A stretch of 64,000 bases of DNA from Zygnema cylindricum. Lineage: Eukaryota; Streptophyta; Zygnematophyceae; Zygnematales; Zygnemataceae. This document shows positions 50,163 through 63,205 of the stretch, one piece after another. Location: positions 64,001 through 128,000 of the forward strand of contig JBBHKE010000790.1 of NCBI GenBank assembly GCA_037447655.1, written 5' to 3'. Made by a program: the position numbers and the translations under genes. The notes below the pieces were generated by a model. The model ran no database searches, was not told the origin of the DNA, and saw only the letters and a list, made by a program, of their open reading frames with translations. Within the stretch, counting starts at the first letter, position 1; each line of letters opens with the position of its first letter.

Positions 50163-51430
50163 CCACGGTGATTTTGTTTCAGATTCTTGGTCAATTTGAA
50201 ATGTGATTCTTACAGTTTTTGTATATTTAAAAGGATCCTCAAATTTCACATCATCACTTACCACTAAATATTTCACCACACCTATATCTTTTTTTTCAAG
50301 ATCATAAACTCTATATCCCTTTACATCCTCATCATATCCCACTAAGTATCTAGGTTTACCTTTGGCATCTATTTTCCAACTGGATTTATCCGTGATATGA
50401 CTATAAACTTGACTTCCAAACACTTTTATATGGGATATATCTGGCTTTTACCTGTTTATCTTTCATATGGTGTTTCTTCCTTAATGGTTGAGGTATGGAC
50501 CATGTTTTTGAGGTGATTACCACAGCTCATTGCCTCTTCCCAGATTTGTCTCCCTATTTTCATGTAAGTCAACATACTCCTAACACTGTCTCGTAGTCTC
50601 TCTGCCACACCATTCTGTTTTGGATTATGAGGGACGGTTTTGTTGTGTTGAATTCCCTTTTTTTTAAAAAACTCTTCAAAATGATTAGAAGTATACTCTC
50701 CCCCAATATCACTATTTATTCATTGGATAAAAGTTCCATGGAGCTTTTCACTCGATGCCTTATATTGTTTGAAACAACTTAAAGCTCCAAACTTAGACCT
50801 AAGGAAGTAAAACTGAGAGTACCTAGACCAATCATCTGTGATAGTGAGCATATACCTCTTCCCTCCAGGTGATGGAACTCTAGCAAGCTCCCTATATATC
50901 TGTATGAACTAGATCCAAAACCTTTTCTCCTCTAAAGGTTGCAACTTTGGGGAAACATAGTTTGTGAGTTTTCCCTTCAGCACATGCACAACTATCATCT
51001 ATGTTTTCATCATCTTCAAATTGAATTCCTTTTATTACTACCTTATTTCTTTCAATATATCTAAATGAGAATGTCCTGACCTTTTAAGCCATATCATTAG
51101 TTAATTGACAGAAGAAAACAAAACTCCGTTCTTTTCAATGCTTAGGAAAATCTAGAACATTTTGTGACCTCCGTTTACACCTGTGAAATAGATCTCATCC
51201 TCAAAGCTAGCAATAAACACACCTCTGTTTGTTCGTGTGTCAAGCTTCTTGACATGTTTGTGTGTCAAGCTTCTTGACATTTGACACATATATATTAATC
51301 AACTTTTGGTTTAGTTGAGGATTATACAAAACATCTCAGAGTGTTACTATGGATGTCTTTCAATCCACTAAGTCCTTTAGATCCATTAATCGCTCTAAAG
51401 TAGTTGCAACTGTTATTCTACAACCACCAG
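50163..51430 (-). pseudogene. Fragment K: Copia integrase region
   Basis: Minus-strand reading gives a stretch near protease (51430), a degraded zinc region, HTDI-like and NGGEYTSN motifs, and finally an 87-codon open block (50423-50160) with MFGSQVYSHI, LVGYDEDVKGYRVYDL and DPFKYTKTVRI. Gag, RT and LTRs are missing. A ~25-bp direct duplication (tgtgtcaagcttcttgacat twice) lies at about 51235-51285. It is closer to F and J than to family II in the C-terminal integrase block. Confidence 0.75.
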
Positions 51431-53109
51431 TGCACGTGGAGGAGCAGCAGTAGTAGTAGGAGTTGACATGATACACTCTCAGAAGCTATCAAGAATCCCC
51501 CCAACAGCTGTTTTCAAGTGTTCACCAAATCATATACAAGCATCTAAACTTCAAAGAACTCTTTCACAATATAGAGCAACATAAACATTGACAACTCCCA
51601 AATTTTAGTACAATTGACCCAACAATACATAAAATGCTGTAAGTCCTAAGTCTTATACTCTCACTGAGTATCTACTCAATGTTATATTGCCGACACAAGT
51701 GTACCTAAGAGAGACGTCCAAAATCAAACCGAATGTTCTCTAAGTATTCCTTATCCCGCCAACCTAATCTACCACCGTATAGTAAGTATTACTCAGAATT
51801 TTTACTAAGTGATTGTACAAATACTTGTTGGCTAGGTCACTTGTGATACTCTTATGAATCTCGTCCGTTGACTTCATTCAAATCAATCGCAGCTGCGTTG
51901 TCTCGTACCGAATTACAATCATATCACCCGCGGTTGTGTTGTCCCGTAGCGAATCATATCCAAGATATCTACAGTTGCGTTGTCCATACGGATCATATCC
52001 AAAATAATCACAATTGCGTTGTCTTGTCGCCGTCGCTGCTGCGCTGTTCTGTCTGCGTTGGAGTTGCGTTGTCTTGTACTGCACTCAAGTGATGACGCGT
52101 GTCCTTTGTTGAATTTTGGAAATCTTCATACTCAGTAAACAGGGTTGTGAGGAGAGTCTAAGGACTTAGAAAACTTTCTCTTAGAAACACTGTAATACTT
52201 ACCTTATTTAGTATGACAATAGCAAAAGTACCTTGAGCGTATTGTACTTCTGCAAGGACACGCGTCGATGTGTGAGAAATGTGCAAATATTCAGGAAGGG
52301 CGTCGACGATCACTTACATGTGCTGAACATCGAACGAGCAAACTCTCAAGATCGGACGGACAAAGTCGAAAGCGGGCATCTGGGAAAAATGCTCCGTACG
52401 GAACAATATGAATCATTCATAAGAATCGAGTCGACGGACGAGGTTCATGTGGGACCACAAGTGACTAAGCATAGTGTACAAGCTCAAGTGCTACCTACTT
52501 CAAGATCACATTATTTTGAACTTTTATAACAGACGTGGACCAAATGACAAATGTAATACTTTTGTACGGCTTCTCTTTGTAGATATTTGGAAAACACTTT
52601 ATTGTTGTTTAGTGCATTAATTTATAGTGTGTTTCTATTTAGATTACGGCAAGTAGCAAATAGGGTTTTGGAATTACCTGTAGTACAGTAACCTACAGTT
52701 TTAGTACTTTATCATATTGTAATACACTACTACAGTGCCAGGTGTAGACATTTGATTAGTTAGGTTTTAGTAGATACTCTGTGTGAGCATAAAGTTTAGG
52801 ATTTAGCCAAAATTTTATCATCCAAAATTGTTCCTAACTCTCCAACGGATAGTTGTTGGGAAACTTCCAGGTGTTATATCTTATGGATTTCTAGGTCAAT
52901 CAAGTTGCAATTTTGGGAATTAGCAAAGTGTATGAATGAAATCTTTCGGCACACAACACTATCTAATACTACTTCTAGTGTAGCCGCTGTAGCTCGTGTT
53001 AATATTGTCAATCATAGAGGTACAAGCCACACGGATTTTGACTATTTTACTAAATGCGTTATTTTTTATAATTTTTGAAATTTAATTAAATTTTTGTATT
53101 TTTTTCGTG
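51431..53109. other. Unassigned sequence with degenerate tandem repeats
   Basis: No gene recognised. At about 51885-52085 a degenerate repeat of roughly 50 bp (cgNagttgcgttgtc, then cgNatcatatcc) occurs four times. 52125-52200 resembles an LTR U3/R stretch (gggttgtgaggagagtctaaggacttag). The rest is AT-rich with no frame longer than about 100 codons that looks like protein. Confidence 0.45.
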
Positions 53110-53660
53110 TACCGCAAGGTTGTTCATGTAATTCCGCGACCTCCACCTTATATGAAGCCTCTAGGATAATATTTGCCCTTTTGACTTTGGCAATGAATAA
53201 GTGCCACCCTGGCACGCAAAAAATCTGACCGACTATACCCTTGTGTAGCTTGGACTCCCCTGAGTCCGCAACAAAAAGAATCACTGAAATTGCTCACCTA
53301 AGCATTATCTTAGGGCTGGCCAAAGGTGGTTTATAAATAGAAATGCACTCTGGGAGAGAGGCAGAAACCTAAATTCTCCTAAGTCTTAATCCCTCTCTCT
53401 GAACCTACTACTAGTGTTCGTAAGCCAATAAAAAGACTGTAAGGTAGAAGAAGGTACAATTAATACTGTACTTCTTGTATGACCATAGTACAGCATGGCC
53501 GCTCCGCTGATGCGTGTTAATTCCCGAATCATAATTGCTCTCTCCGTAATATCCGTTGTCTAATCCAAGCTTGCCATGTGTCGCCCGCCGACATTTGCTT
53601 ACAGATCGCCAAATGTCTTGTCGTGCGTGTCTGAGAAACTTGAGAGGATGGCTCAATGCC
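53110..53660 (-). repeat. Orphan partial LTR of a fourth family
   Basis: On the minus strand it shows the leader order seen in the other LTRs: CTCTCTCCCAGAG promoter palindrome, TATTTATAAA box (about 53340), AGTGATTCTTTTTG, the perfect hairpin GGACTCAGGGGAGTCC near 53255, and the cctagaggctt motif near 53155. It lacks a recognisable primer-binding site next to it and its U3 is eroded beyond 53600, so it is a solo or truncated LTR. Confidence 0.65.
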
Positions 53661-55001
53661 CGGAGTAGTCAGTATCGGAGTCTTGCAAATAACCCCCAAA
53701 ATGTGAATGCTTCCCATATTAATGATTATGCCCACTGTTGCCCGCATTCCTTCTATAGACATGCATGCAAAATAGGGAGGAGTGCATGGGGAGGGCGAAA
53801 AGATATCTCCCCCCCCTTCCTTTCCCCACCTGGCCCGAGAAAGTGATTGGGCCCTTGGTTATTGAGTCGGTGTCCTGATTTATGGTGCTCCCTTGGAAGT
53901 CTAACCAATATTCCCTCAAAATCCACTGTTATGGTCTAAAAGATTTTTGTAGTTAACCCCAGCTGAAACGCAACCAAAGCCTAAAATAAGACTACTAAAG
54001 AGAGAACAAAGACACTCCCACGCAGAATAATGGAAAAAAAATAGAATTATAAGTTGTTTCAGAATTAACAATATCACCTTACCATAGAAAAATAGAGATA
54101 AAGATAGGATTCAGAATAATAGCAAGCGAGCTTAACATACCCCCAAAAGAAACGCTGACAATAAGAGGAGACGCAATCTCTCTCGAAGAAACTGAAACAA
54201 GTACTGTACCCCTTAACTCCTCGGTTTCCGCAACCCAGAACAGGTATCAAAACCCTCTCGGTATCAAAAGCCACAAGTCCCCAAGTCGCACAAAAAGGAA
54301 AGATAGTGCCAACAACCCAACCGAACTACGATTCCCACAAAGGATAAAGGCAAACCAAGATGGCAGTAGGGTCACAATCACATAACAATCAAAGGTTCTC
54401 AAAAAGAAGATTTGTTGGAATTTCTAAGGTTTTTATCAAGAGACAGTAATGAAACAACAACCTGTCTCCTTCGGCCCAAAGTGCCTTATACAACATAGTT
54501 TGTCCAATTTCAGATCCAAAAGGTCAACGCAAAGCACGGAGCCAATGAGCGGAGTGCAATTGCTATTGAACTGACATAGGACGAATAAGGCTGTACCACA
54601 CTCATGGCAAAAAGCTCTACGTCAGAATCCGGCTAAATCTGGAACTGAGATTCCCAATCGCTCCAACCAACTACCAAAAATCCTGAACTTGCGTGGGAAC
54701 ACTAGACTTTGACCTAGGAAAATTAATGGACAGAAAGTCAGGTGAACCTAAACTGAAGTTCTACTGACAACTAACAGCAAAATCTAAATGACAATCCGAA
54801 AAGTTATGTGGCCATCCATAGTGTACCCCCCACAAGGACCGATGTAAACTGGTCCCATGTAACGGAATCACCATCTATGAGAAGGAATAACATTGTCGTC
54901 CGACCTCCATTACGCGCAAAATAAAGTGCGTTCAGCTCCGTTTAGAAAATAGAGGAATTTTCGTCCGGCTGAGTACTCTCCTACCTCCGTACTTCGATGA
55001 T
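53661..55001. other. Unassigned sequence before element L
   Basis: No coding region, repeat array or known element end recognised. It is moderately AT-rich with scattered short open frames. It may be host DNA or an unrecognised decayed repeat. Confidence 0.4.
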
Positions 55002-55006
55002 TGTAC

Positions 55007-56069
55007 TGTAGAAATTAATGGTATTTTAAAGTATTTTGTAGGTCTGAATAGAAATAAGAAAGAAGCCGAGGCAGTCTACCTTAAACTTCTCTCTCCAACT
55101 CTTGAACTTGTCGTAGTCACTGAGAAATTGGAGAGGAAGCTAGAGCCATGGCTACCTAGGCTATCCAGAGGTTTACGGGATATAAATATTAGTTTATTTA
55201 TAATTATGGATGTATTTACTAAAATATATGTGCCACCTCCAAGATTTGATCCTGGAACCTGTCGGCCGATAAATAGCCGGTAGACGGTAGCTTTAACCGT
55301 TAAGTCTAGAGATAGTGTTACGTATTGTAGGGTTTGATAATTAATTAAACATTAATACATAGGATAGTTCATTTAACTGAAACAGTTTACGGGAGACCTA
55401 GATCCAGTAATGTAAAAGTACAATTACGGTACGGATAAGAAACCAATACCACGCATTTATTTATTTAGTAAACCGAATACCGTGCATGTATTTATTACGG
55501 CTACGATTAATTGTGAATTTAATCGGACGGTCGGAATTAACGTCGAGATCGCGGAAGAGGATTTCGGCGTTTTGTGGTCATTGCCACATCGGATGACACG
55601 TGGCGGAATGACATTGGATCGCGGCATCTCCGTGGATTAAGGGAGCGAATCCGGACATACCACGTGTCGACATTTAGGCCATGTCGTACAATGTTTGTAC
55701 AGAAAGTACACCGACAGTCGTACTTTTGTGTATGGAGGAGTAATCTGATTGGCTGTGTACATCAGTAGATAGAGTCTGTGAGAGAGATAGGACTTACACA
55801 AATAAGGAGATAGGACCCTCTCTCTTAGAGAGCTTCAGTACAAAAGGTCGACTTTGACCCTCCATAACTTACTGCTCAGGGGAGCAAGTTCAGAGATTCT
55901 TTTTGCTATTTACTCAGGGGAGTCTTGCCTTTAAAGGGGTGAATGTTGTCAGAGTTATTGTCTGCTAGGGTGGCAGTTGTTTTTGCTGAAACAGAAAGGG
56001 GTCAGGGTTATCCTAGAGGCTTCTTGGAAGTTGTCCACTCTGAGGACTTATGTAGGTCTCATAGTTTCA
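55007..56069 (+). repeat. 5' LTR of element L
   Basis: 1063 bp from tgtagaaattaatgg to atagtttca. In sense orientation it shows agagccatggctacct near 55143, the stem-loop block near 55240-55290, U3 cacgtggc and accacgtgtcg words, the promoter element CTCTCTCTTAGAGAG near 55817, and the leader hairpin gactcaggggagtc near 55912. Confidence 0.88.
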
Positions 56070-57198
56070 AGTTATGGGCCCACCCTCTAGGGTACCAATC
56101 TTTACTGGAACTGGCTTTATTTATTGGGAAAGTATGATGATAGGAGATCTATGTGAAAAAAGGTTTTGGGGGATAGTGAGTGGACGGTTGGGGCGTCCAT
56201 CAAGTCTTGCAATCCCTCCAGGGTTTGGAGGAAGCAGATTCACCAGGAAAGAGGATCAACCTTCAACGGAGGAAACAAAGGAAGGAGAAGTGGTGGACAA
56301 AGGAAAGAGAGAAGGAAGCGACCACACCAATAGCAACTGGTTCGGCATTCATGTCACCTATTTTGAGGAACGAGGAGAATGATACTGAAACCTGGGACTT
56401 CAACAATATGGCGGCAAAGCACTTCATCCTACACCATCTCACTCAAGGACTTGCATGTCCTCATTTGCAGGTAGAAAGGGCATCCGATCTTTGGATGTCT
56501 CTCATAGAGATGTAGCAAAGTGGTACCATTCAGCAACAACAGTTGGTTGATCAGAAAGTTAAGGAGTATGTATACAAAGAGGGGAAACATGTTGGATTTT
56601 TGCAATGAGCTTGCTTCACTCTTCATGGAGCTAGAGAGTGCGAGGAAAGATTTTAGTGAAAAAGAAAAAGTTAACTCTTTACTGATGAAGTTACCTGATG
56701 AGTTCGATAACATAGTCAACCGTGTGCAGGACTTGCCGGGCTCAAGGTGGATATGGAACTCAGTGGTAGGGATGATTCTCGTTCGAGAGAATACGATTAA
56801 GATTCGAAGGGGAGGAAAGATTGGCCAAGCCTTAGCAACAGCGACCGATTAGAGGAACAAGGATTCCAGAAACCAGTTGGAAACTATGGGGGTAGGGAGC
56901 AGAAAAAAGAGGGCGACGAGTTCGAACCAAGGGCTCCCAAAGGTTTATGTCATTTTTGTAAGAAATCGGGGAACTATATGGCAGAGTGCACTAAGCTAAT
57001 CGAGCTTCGGTTAAACGAGGGGCAGACCGGTGGTACCCCAAGAGGAAAGAAAAAGGCCCTTGTCACACAAGTACTTGAGGCGGAATCTGAGGACGAGGAC
57101 GATGAGCTCCTTTGGGATGAGGAGTTGGAGGTGAAAAATGAGGTTGAAATTCCACGAAGGCAGAAATGTGCCTACGGTGGATTAAAAGATAAAGCATG
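56050..57198 (+). pseudogene. L gag, start codon followed by stop
   Basis: The LTR-internal start reads ATG TAG (56050-56055), so initiation could only use the ATG in the primer-binding site (56074). From there MGPPSRVPIFTG and WGIVSGRLGRPSS stay open to about 56290, then the frame slips. Further pieces carry TWDFNNMAAKHFIL, LPDEFDNIVNRVQ, the knuckle CHFCKKSGNYMAEC (its His is replaced by Asn) near 56950, and the acidic spacer. At the protease boundary it has a Trp codon, not the amber. Confidence 0.8.
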
Positions 57199-59738
57199 TT
57201 GGATTATAGATTTAGGTGCCTCCATGCACATATGTAAGGATAGGCACCTGTTCACTAAGATAAGAAAGATTCCCACCGTAGAGATATAGTACGGAGATGG
57301 GAGGATAATCACCACTACTCTTGTACGATTGGTAGATCTGAAAGTGTTAGTAGAATGAAAGACATCCATAGTAACATTCTCCGATGTATTGTTTATTCCA
57401 AAGCTGAACAAAAATCTCATCTCTACTTCTGTATTAGATAAAAAGGGTTTTTTTACTAGCACTAGGGAAGGAGTCTTTACTGCTAGTTTTGAGGAGGATG
57501 TCTATTTCATTGCTAAGAAAGGTAGCCATGGGATGTTTAGGCTGGTTTTATGTAATGAAACGAAGAAACTTTATTATGCTAGTGTTCATGATATTATGAT
57601 GTGGCATAAGAGGATTGGGCATGTGAATCTAGACAAGTTAAGAGAGATGAAAAAGATGAGAGTGGTGGAAGGGATTAAGTTCAGTCAGAGTGATAATATA
57701 AGTGATTGAAGTGGATGTGCTCAAGGTAAAACACACAGATTACCCTTTCCTAAAACACCCACCTATAGGGAGAAAAAATTCTAGATCTAGTACACACAGA
57801 TATTTGGGGATCAGCTAAAGTGTCCTCACCGGGGGGGAAGAGAATTATGATGACCATGACTAATAATTGGTCTCGGTATTCCCGGGTGTATTTTTTGAAA
57901 AATAAGTTAGAAGCTTAAGATTCTTTTAGACAATATAAAGCATGGAGTGAAAAACTCCATGAAACTCCAATCAAGAGAGTAAAGAGTGACAATGGTGGGG
58001 AGTAAACTTCTAACCAGTTTGAGGATTTTATGAGGGAAGATGGAGTCTAACACCAAAAGACAGGTCCAGAAAACCTGGAACAGAATGGGGTAGCTGAAAG
58101 GTTAAATAGAACACTAAGTGATAGTGCTAGAAGTATGCTGTCAAATAAAAAGATAGGAAAAAGGTTTTGGGCAAAGCAAAGAACTGTGCTAATTACCTCA
58201 AAAATAGAGTTATTACATCAGCTATAAAAGATCAAACACCTTATGAGGGACAGGTCGGTAACCACACATATCTCACTTTAAGGTTTTCGGCTATCAAGTA
58301 TTCAGTCTAGATACAGATTGGTCTAATGGAAGCTAGATCTTAAAGGAAAACCGGGATATTTATTAGGATATGATGAGGATGTTAAACGATATAGAGTTTA
58401 CGATCTAAAATGGGAAAATATAATCTTAGTAAAGCATCTAGTAGTTATAGATGAAGGAAAGTCTGTGGATCCCTTCAAGTATACAAAGTCAGTAAAAATC
58501 AGATTTGAGTCAGAAAATTCCGATGACTTTGAGCTTCCCAACTATCCTGGTTTTAGAGAAGATGACATTCTTGTAGGTACAAATAACACCAAAAAAGACT
58601 CAATTGTGGAAACTCTAGTGACAACTCTACGCGAAGCGGAAGACGTGGTGGAAATTGATTCGGAATCAAGGGATAGGGGAGATGCCGAGTTTGTTCGAAA
58701 GAATCCACGAGAACCATCTATTCCGGCCTCAGATTTTGAGAGGGGAAGGAGAAGTAGCAAAAGACTGCAAGAAAAACAGGTTAATAACAAGGTAACTAAA
58801 CTATCTCATCAAGATGAACCTCAAACTTATAGAGAGGCGATGACTTGTCCAGAAAGAAACCGGTGGAAGACAGCCATCAATGAGGAGATGGCCTCAATTA
58901 TGGCAGCCGATACTTAGGAGCTAGTGGATTGTCCACCTAACCGAAAACCAATCGGTTGTAAGTGGGTTTTCAAATTAAAATTGAACCTAGATAACACAAT
59001 CGAGCACTACAAAGCCAGATCAGTGGCAAAGGGATTTACACAAAAGGAGGGAATTGACTACGAAGAAACCTTTGCCTCGGTGGTCAGATTTCCCTCCGTC
59101 CTCATCAGCAGTAGCGGAAGACAAGGAAATGCACCAGATGGACATCAAGACAGCCTCTTTGCATGGAGAATTGGAAGAGGAGATCTTCATGCGACAACCT
59201 AAAGGGTTTGTGGAGGAAGGAGAGGAGAGTAAGGTATGCCGACTAATTAAATCTCTTTATGGTTTGAAACAGATGCCTTGACAATGGAATAAGAAGCTTG
59301 ATGAGTTTCTTTCCGGTCTGGGATATATCCCGATCAGCTCAGATCACTCAATCTATATTTTGGAAGATGAGGAACGTTTTATATTTATTGGAATATATGT
59401 TTATGATTTGCTTGTTTTAAGTAAATCAATGGCAAAACTTAATAAACAGAAAACCGATCATAAGAAGAGATTTGAAATGTAGGATATGGGGGAAGCAAAA
59501 TATATTTTGGGGATTCAAGTAGAGAGAGACCGAAAAAGAAAAATTATAAGATTGACTCAAAAGGAAGCAATAGGGAACATGCTTGAAAAATTTCAAATGG
59601 ATAAAGCTAATAGTTGTACAAATCCAATGGAGTTGAAGAAGGGAAGTGAGGGGACTGAGGAAGAAGGAGTCATAGTCTTAGACGAGGAATTATCTCATGA
59701 AGAACAGAAGTTCATGTAGACTATTCCTTACATGCAAA
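57199..59738 (+). pseudogene. L pol: protease, integrase, partial reverse transcriptase
   Basis: Protease motif mutated to DLGAS (57208). Integrase has WHKRIGHV but CSGC has become a stop plus SGC (about 57710), and several stops and frameshifts up to 58300. A 150-codon open block at 58465-58917 covers the integrase tail and linker. Reverse transcriptase has YKARSVAKGFTQ, a ~15-bp deletion before EDKEMHQMDIKTA, and YVDD changed to YVYD (about 59395). It ends at 59738. Confidence 0.8.
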
Positions 59739-59749
59739 TTCCTTAGAGT

Positions 59750-59985
59750 TATTCATGCGGTCGGCACATATATTTTAGATAAAATGAACCCTTTAACTTA
59801 TATAAATTTCCCGTAAACCTCTCGATAGCCTAGGTAGCCATGGCTCTAGCTCCCTCTCCAATTTCTCAGTGACTGCGACAAGTTTGAGAGTTTGGAGAGA
59901 GAAGTTAGAGGTAGACTGCCTCGGCTTCTTTCTATATTTCTATTTAGACCTATAAAATACTAAAAATGTACCATTAATTTCTACA
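59750..59985 (-). repeat. 3' LTR of element M, only the first ~235 bp
   Basis: On the plus strand it begins inside the LTR at gcggtcggcacatatat and ends tttctaca. That is, only the sense-strand 5' end of the LTR is kept, with the AGCCATGGCT palindrome near 59838 and agtcactgag. The rest was lost at the junction with L. Confidence 0.82.
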
Positions 59986-59998
59986 CTCCCCTTATTTT

Positions 59999-62900
59999 CT
60001 AGTCAATCTTTAATTTCAGACCGCACTTCTCCCTGCACAAAATTAGCTTAGGGGAAGGCACAGGTTTGGTCATCATATCTGCTACCATCTCACTATCTGG
60101 TCTGTACTCTAAACTGATTATTTTGTTTTCTACTTTCTCTCTAACAAAGCTGAGTCTGATGTCCATGTGTTTGGCATTAAAATGATGTTTAGGATTGGCA
60201 AAAATAGCGATTGCTGCCTGATTATCACAAAAAAAATTCAGCACACCACTCTTAAGGTGACCAAGCTCACCAAGCAAAGACTTGACCCACATCAATTCCT
60301 TTACAGCAGAGCAAGAGGCTGTATACTCAGCCTCCGTGGTGGACTGAGCAATAACCTTTTGCTGTTTGCTACTCCAACAGCAAGCCCCATCACCCACATA
60401 TAATACATATCCAGAAGTACATCTCCTCATCGGAGCATCACCATAACTGGCATCACTCCAAGTAGTGATGTCAGTATTCTCCCCACCCAAATACAACCAT
60501 AGATCCCTAGTTCCTATCAAATATCTAACGACCTTTTAGCTGCCTCCCAATCCTTCTTAGTGGGTGCATTTAGACTTCTACTCAGCACTCCTACAGCTGC
60601 AGCCAAATCATGCAGGGTACAATTCATAAAATAGATTAGACTTCCCACTACTTGCCTGTAAGGAATAGTCTGCATGAACTTCTGTTCTTCAGGAGATAAT
60701 TCCTCGTCTAAGACTATGACTCCTTCTTCCTCACTCCCCTCACTTCCCTTCTTCAATTCCATTGGAGTTGTACAACTATTAGCTTTATCCATTTGAAATT
60801 TTTCAAGCATGTTCCCTATTGCTTCCTTTTGAGTCAGTCTTATAATTTTCATTTTTCGGTCTCTCTCTACTTGAATTCCTAAAATATATCTTGCTTCCCC
60901 CATATCCTTCATTTCAAATCTCCCCTTAAGATCGGTTTTTAGTTTTTTAATTTTTTCCATTGATTTACTTAAAACAAGCAAATCATCAACATAAATTGCA
61001 ATAAATATATAACCTTCCCCATTTTCGAAAACATAGATTGAGTGATCTGAGCTGATCCGGATATATCCCAGACCGGTAAGAAACTCATCAAGCTTCTTAT
61101 TCCACTGTCGAGGCGCCTATTTCAAACCATAAAGAGATTTAATCAGCCGGCATACCTTACTCTCCTCTCCTTCCTCCACAAAACCTTCGGGTTGTCGCAT
61201 GAAAATCTCTTCTTCCAATTCTCCATGGAAAAAGGTTGTCTTGATGTCCATCTGATGCATTTCCATGTCTTTCGCAGCTGCTAAACTGAGAAGTATGCGG
61301 ACGGAGGGAAATCTGACCACCGGGGCAAAGGTTTCCTCGTAGTAAATTCCTTCCTTTTGTGTAAATCCCTTTGCCACTAGTTGGGCCTTGTAGCGCTCGA
61401 TTGTGTTATCTGGGTTCAGTTTTAATTTGAAAACCCACTTACAACCGATTGGTTTTCGGTTAGGTGGACAATCCACCAGCTCCCAAGTATCGGCTGCCAT
61501 GATTGAAGCCATCTCCTCATTGATGGCTGTCTTCCACCGGTTTCTTTCTGGACAAGTCATCGCCTCTCTATAAGTTTGAGGTTCATCATGATGAGATAGT
61601 TTAGTTACCTTGTTATTAACCTGTTTTTCTTGCAGTCTTTTGCTACTTCTCCTCCCCCCCTCAAAATCTAAGGTCGGAATAGATGGTTCTCGTGGATTCT
61701 TTTGAACAAACTCGGCTTCTCCCCTATCCCTTGATTCCGAATCAATATCCACCACGTCTTCCGCTTCGAGTAGAGTTGTCACTTTTTTTCCACAGCCGAG
61801 TCCTTTTCGGTCTGATTTGTTCCTGCAAGAATGTCATCTTCTCTAAAACCTAGATAGTTAGGAAGCTCAAAGTCAGCGGAATTTCCTGACTCAAATCTGA
61901 TTTTTACTGACTTCATATATTTGAAGGGATCCACAAACTTTCCTTCATCTATAACTACTAGATGCTTTACTAAGATTATATCTTCCCTTTTTACATCATA
62001 AACTCTATATCCTTTAACATCCTCATCATATCCTAATAAGTATTCCGGTTTTCCTTTATGATCTAGCTTCCAATTGGACCGATCAGTATCTAGACAAAAT
62101 ACTTGACTGTCGAAACCTTTAAGTGAGATATGTCTGGTTTCCGGCCTGTCCATCTCTCATAAGGTGTTTGATCTTTTATAGCTGAAGTAAGAACTCTATT
62201 TCTTGAGGTAATTAGCACAGTTCATTGCTTCTGCCCAAAACTTTTTTCCTATCTTTCTATCTGACAACATACTTCTAGCACTATCACTTGGTGTTCTATT
62301 TAATCTCTCAGCTACCCCATTCTGTTCCGGATTTTCTAGAATTGTCTTTTGGTGTTGAACCCCATCTTCCCTCAGAAAATCCTCAAACTGGTTAGAAGTA
62401 TAGTCTCCACCATTGTCACTCCTTACTCTCTTGATTGGAGTTTCATGGAGTTTTTCGCTCCACGCTTTATATTGTCTAAAACAATCCTGAGCTTCTGACT
62501 TGTTTTTCAAAAAATACACCCGGGAATCCCGAGACTAATCATCAGTTATAGTCATCGTAAATCTCTTCCCCCCTGGTGAGGGCACTTTAGCCGGTCCCCA
62601 AATATCTGTGTGTACTAGATCTAAATTTTTTCTCCCTTATAAGTAACTTATTTAGGAAAGGGTAATCTGTGTGCTTTACCTTGAGCACATCCACTACAAT
62701 CACTTATATCATCACTCTCACTGAACTGAATCCCTTCCACCACTCCCATCTTTTTTATCTCTCTTAACTTATCTAGATTCACATGCCTAAGCCTCTTATG
62801 CCACATCATAATATCATGAACACCAGCATAATAAAGTTTCTTCGTTTCATTACTTAAAATCAGCCTAAACATCCCATGGCTACCTTTCTCAGCAATAAAA

Positions 62901-63205
62901 TAGACATCCTCCACAAAACTAGCAGTAAAAACTACTTCCCTAGTGCTAGTAAAAAAACCCTTATCATCTTATATTGATGTAGAGATAAGATTTTTGTTCA
63001 GCTCCGGAATAAACAATACATCGGAGGATGTTAATATGGATGTCTTTCCTTCTACTAACACTTTCAAATCTACCGATCCTACAAGAGTAGTGGTGACTAT
63101 CCTCCCATCCCTTAACTCTATCTCTACGATGGGAATCTTTCTTATCTTAGTGAACAGGTGCCTATCCTTACACATGTGCATGGAGGCACCTGAATCTATG
63201 ATCTA
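59999..63205 (-). pseudogene. M pol: protease, integrase, reverse transcriptase, RNase H
   Basis: RNase H (60520-59999) is open with SDASYGD, TEAEY and CDNQAAIA. Reverse transcriptase (61782-60517) is in two blocks, with a frameshift and a damaged YVDD region near 61000 and a 1-bp deletion near 60530. Integrase (62914-61779) keeps CSGCAQGK, SDNGGDY and NGVAERLNRT, with a stop in TDDWSR near 62536. Protease has DSGAS with the amber at 63203-63205 directly upstream. Confidence 0.82.

Larger units (their letters stand above)
55007..59738 (+). mobile_element. Copia element L (family II), 3'-truncated
   Basis: Plus-strand element with a complete 5' LTR (55007-56069), gag, protease, integrase and most of reverse transcriptase. 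It ends at about 59738 just after the EEQKFM motif, where sequence of an inverted LTR (element M) begins. RNase H and the 3' LTR are missing. The left flank tgtac (55002-55006) could be one half of a target duplication, but the other half is lost. Confidence 0.85.
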
